Below are positions 21,897 to 23,957 of a stretch of DNA of 23,957 bases, piece after piece; within the stretch, counting starts at the first letter, position 1; each line of letters opens with the position of its first letter. The translations under genes were made by a program, and so were the position numbers. Source of the stretch: JAWVYT01 sp964605205. Lineage in GTDB: Bacteria > Gemmatimonadota > Gemmatimonadetes > Longimicrobiales > RSA9. The stretch covers positions 1 to 23,957 of the forward strand of contig CAZSBL010000042.1 of the NCBI GenBank assembly GCA_964605205.1, read 5' to 3'. The notes beneath the pieces were generated by a model. It ran no database searches. It had not been told where the DNA came from and worked only from the letters and a program-made list of their open reading frames with translations.

Positions 21897-23957
21897 CCCC
21901 GCGGGTGAAGCTGGCGCGCTTCGGGGCCGCCGCGCTCATGGCAATCGCCGCGAGCGTCACCGCCTGCGACCCGGTCGCCGACCCGGTCGCATCCGTGGAC
22001 CCGTTCATCGGCACCGGCGCCCACGGCCACGTCTACCCCGGCCCCACCGTGCCCCACGGGCTGGTCCAGCTGAGCCCGGACAACGGGCAGAGCGGCTGGG
22101 ACTGGGTGGCCGGCTACCACGCGTCGGACAGCGTGGTGGTGGGCTTCAGCCACACGCACCTGAGCGGCACGGGGATCGGCGACCTCCAGGACATCCTGTT
22201 CATGCCCGGGACCATGGCCGGCGACGACGGGGCCCCTGGCGCGCGCGGCGCCGGGCCCGACATTACCGGCCCGTGGACGGATCGCGCGGCGCGGCCGTTC
22301 GCCGACCGCTACGCCCACGCCGACGAGGCCGCCGAGCCCGGCTACTACCGGGTCCGGCTCCGGGAGTCGGGGATCGAGGTCGAGCTCACCGCCACCACCC
22401 GGACGGGCGTGCACCGCTACACCTTCCCGGATCGCGTGCCCGCGGCCCTCTTCGTGGACCTCGGCTACGCCGTGAACTGGGACCGCACCGTGGCCGGCGA
22501 GCTGCGGCTGGTGGGTGACACCATGCTCGTCGGGACCCGTCGCTCCACCGGCTGGGCCCGCGACCAGGCGGTCCACTTCGCCGCCACGTTCTCCCACCCG
22601 ATCCGGTTGATGCGCCTCGCCGCGGGTGATTCTACCGGCGTCGAATTGCGCACACCCGCCGCCCAGATCGCCCGGCGACAGATCGTCCGGGCGCTCCTGG
22701 AGTTCGACACCCTCGATGCCCCGCTCGTGGTGCGCGTGGGCGTCTCGCACACGGACCAGGACGGCGCCATCCGCAACCTGGCCGCCGAGGCCGCGGGCCG
22801 CTCCTTCGACGACGTCCGCGCCGCCGCGAGCCGGGCCTGGCGCGACGAGCTCGGCCGCGTCCGCGTCGCCGGCGGGACCGAGTCGCAGCGACGGCTCTTC
22901 TACACGTCGCTCTACCGCGTCCACCTCGGCCCCGTCCGCTACGACGACGTCGATGGCCGGCACGCCGGCTCGCCCCACCCGCCCGGCGGTGCCGGGGCCA
23001 CGGACGCTGCCCAAGCCACGGCGGGCGACCGCGCCGGCGCCGGAAACGCCCCGTCGTCGCCGACCGAAGCCCCTCCCCGCCACGCCATCTTCAGCCTCTG
23101 GGACACGTTCCGGGCCGAGCACCCGCTCCTGACGCTGGTCTCGCCGGAGCGGCAGCCCGGGATCCTCCACTCCATGCTCGGGCTCCGGCGTGACCTGGGG
23201 CTGCTCCCGGTCTGGAGTCTGCTCGGGAACGAGACCAACACCATGACCGGCTACCACGCCGTGCCGGTGCTGGCCGACCTGATCCTCAAAGGCTGGGGTG
23301 AGGGCTACGAGGCCGAGGCGCTGGAAGCCATGGTCGAGACCGCCGACCAGGAGGGTCGCGACGTCGGGCTCTACCGCCGGCACGGCTACGTCCCCGCCGA
23401 CTCCACCCGCGAGGCGGTGACCAAGACGCTGGAGTACGCCTACGACGACGCCACCATCGCCCGCGTCGCCGACCACATAGCCCGGCTGGCCCGGGACGCC
23501 GCCGCCGACGCCCGGGCCGCCGGCGAGGCCCGGGCCGCCGCCCCGGAGGCCGCTGCCGAGGCCCGCGCCGACAGCCTCGCCGCGCTCGCCGATGGCGCCG
23601 CCGCGCTCGCCGCGCGGTTCGCCGCCCGGTCACGGTCCTGGCTCGAGGTCTACGACCCCGGCACCGGGTTCATGCGCGGCAAGCTGTCCACCGGCGAGTG
23701 GCGTGCGCCGTTCGACCCCGTCCACGCCAGCCATCGACAGGACACCGACTACACCGAGGGGACCGCCTGGCAGCACTCGTGGTTCGTGCCCCACGACCCG
23801 GCGGGGCTGATCCGCCGGCTCGGCGGCGATGCCGCGTTCATCGCGCGCCTCGACGCGCTGTTCGCGCAGGACACCACCATGGCCGGCGAGAACGTGTCGC
23901 CCGACATCAGCGGCATGCTCGGCCAGTACGCCCAGGGCAACGAGCCCGGCCACCACG
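21893..23957 (+). CDS. GH92 alpha-mannosidase, putative lipoprotein; 3' end outside window
   Basis: The 688 codons present belong to GH92, calcium-dependent exo-alpha-mannosidases acting on alpha-1,2, 1,3, 1,4 or 1,6 mannosides. A lipoprotein signal (MTPRVKLARFGAAALM…SVTAC) places the lipidated Cys at 25. The N-terminal domain begins DPFIGTGAHGHVYPG, then GFSHTHLSGTG (84-94). The catalytic domain has SLWDTFRAEHPL, NETNTMTGYH, TEGTAWQHSWFVPHD and DISGMLGQY, and ends at GNEPGHH, whose E684 corresponds to the family's general acid. The catalytic base aspartates lie beyond the window. Two extra low-complexity insertions are present (about residues 357-398 and 535-580). The GTG start overlaps the GH125 stop and has GAGG 5 nt upstream. 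Confidence 0.92.
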   Translation, partial: MTPRVKLARFGAAALMAIAASVTACDPVADPVASVDPFIGTGAHGHVYPGPTVPHGLVQLSPDNGQSGWDWVAGYHASDSVVVGFSHTHLSGTGIGDLQDILFMPGTMAGDDGAPGARGAGPDITGPWTDRAARPFADRYAHADEAAEPGYYRVRLRESGIEVELTATTRTGVHRYTFPDRVPAALFVDLGYAVNWDRTVAGELRLVGDTMLVGTRRSTGWARDQAVHFAATFSHPIRLMRLAAGDSTGVELRTPAAQIARRQIVRALLEFDTLDAPLVVRVGVSHTDQDGAIRNLAAEAAGRSFDDVRAAASRAWRDELGRVRVAGGTESQRRLFYTSLYRVHLGPVRYDDVDGRHAGSPHPPGGAGATDAAQATAGDRAGAGNAPSSPTEAPPRHAIFSLWDTFRAEHPLLTLVSPERQPGILHSMLGLRRDLGLLPVWSLLGNETNTMTGYHAVPVLADLILKGWGEGYEAEALEAMVETADQEGRDVGLYRRHGYVPADSTREAVTKTLEYAYDDATIARVADHIARLARDAAADARAAGEARAAAPEAAAEARADSLAALADGAAALAARFAARSRSWLEVYDPGTGFMRGKLSTGEWRAPFDPVHASHRQDTDYTEGTAWQHSWFVPHDPAGLIRRLGGDAAFIARLDALFAQDTTMAGENVSPDISGMLGQYAQGNEPGHH

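Noticed and set aside
1..23957. tRNA or rRNA genes, insertion-sequence transposases, prophage genes
   Set aside because: No cloverleaf-like or ribosomal RNA sequence and no transposase or phage structural motifs were recognised on either strand; the holin-like protein alone is not evidence for a prophage.

Overview
The window is high-GC, gene-dense bacterial DNA that uses ATG, GTG and occasional TTG starts. It most resembles Gemmatimonadota, with moderate confidence. The reasons are a bacterial cyclic-2,3-diphosphoglycerate synthetase homologue, a two-helix membrane N-terminus (RFFRELKRRRVF...) that I associate with regulators of that phylum, Ptb-Buk-Ior genes, and GH125/GH92 mannosidases. 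One run of exactly 100 N marks a scaffold gap, so this is a draft or metagenome-derived assembly.

Layout. (1) 1-1278: a minus-strand cyclic-2,3-diphosphoglycerate synthetase homologue, cut by the window edge. (2) 1279-2535: a toxin-antitoxin hot spot. An eroded VapBC-like pair on the minus strand lies head-to-head with an intact small protein plus nucleotidyltransferase pair on the plus strand. (3) 2571-3488: a secreted EEP-family phosphodiesterase or phosphatase. (4) 3552-9616: an acyl-CoA energy module. ptb and buk on the plus strand converge on iorB and an unusual iorA-gltD fusion on the minus strand. The 352-nt gap between them holds a 133-bp inverted-repeat element and further hairpins. 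(5) 9881-18471: a signalling block. A membrane-anchored plus-strand protein (duplicated DHp without ATPase, REC, degenerate cyclase domain) converges at 7 bp with a minus-strand operon of two large soluble multi-GAF histidine kinases and a stand-alone receiver. (6) 18664-19665: a FabH-type ketoacyl-ACP synthase ending at the gap. (7) 19786-20058: a small two-helix membrane protein. (8) 20084-20193: two near-identical perfect palindromes. (9) 20268 to the end: a Tat-exported GH125 mannosidase translationally coupled to a lipoprotein GH92 mannosidase that runs off the window.

How the genes may work together. Ior would oxidatively decarboxylate 2-oxoacids (aryl or branched-chain) to acyl-CoA, Ptb would make the acyl phosphate and Buk would yield ATP. 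The fused GltD-like module may pass electrons to NAD(P)+ directly. In the signalling block the soluble kinases carry seven GAF domains, five of which repeat with an exact 166-residue period. No HPt gene is visible, and the orphan DHp domain of the convergent protein is a candidate phosphotransfer partner. The two mannosidases form an export-coupled pair for trimming alpha-mannosides, possibly under an operator formed by the twin palindromes.
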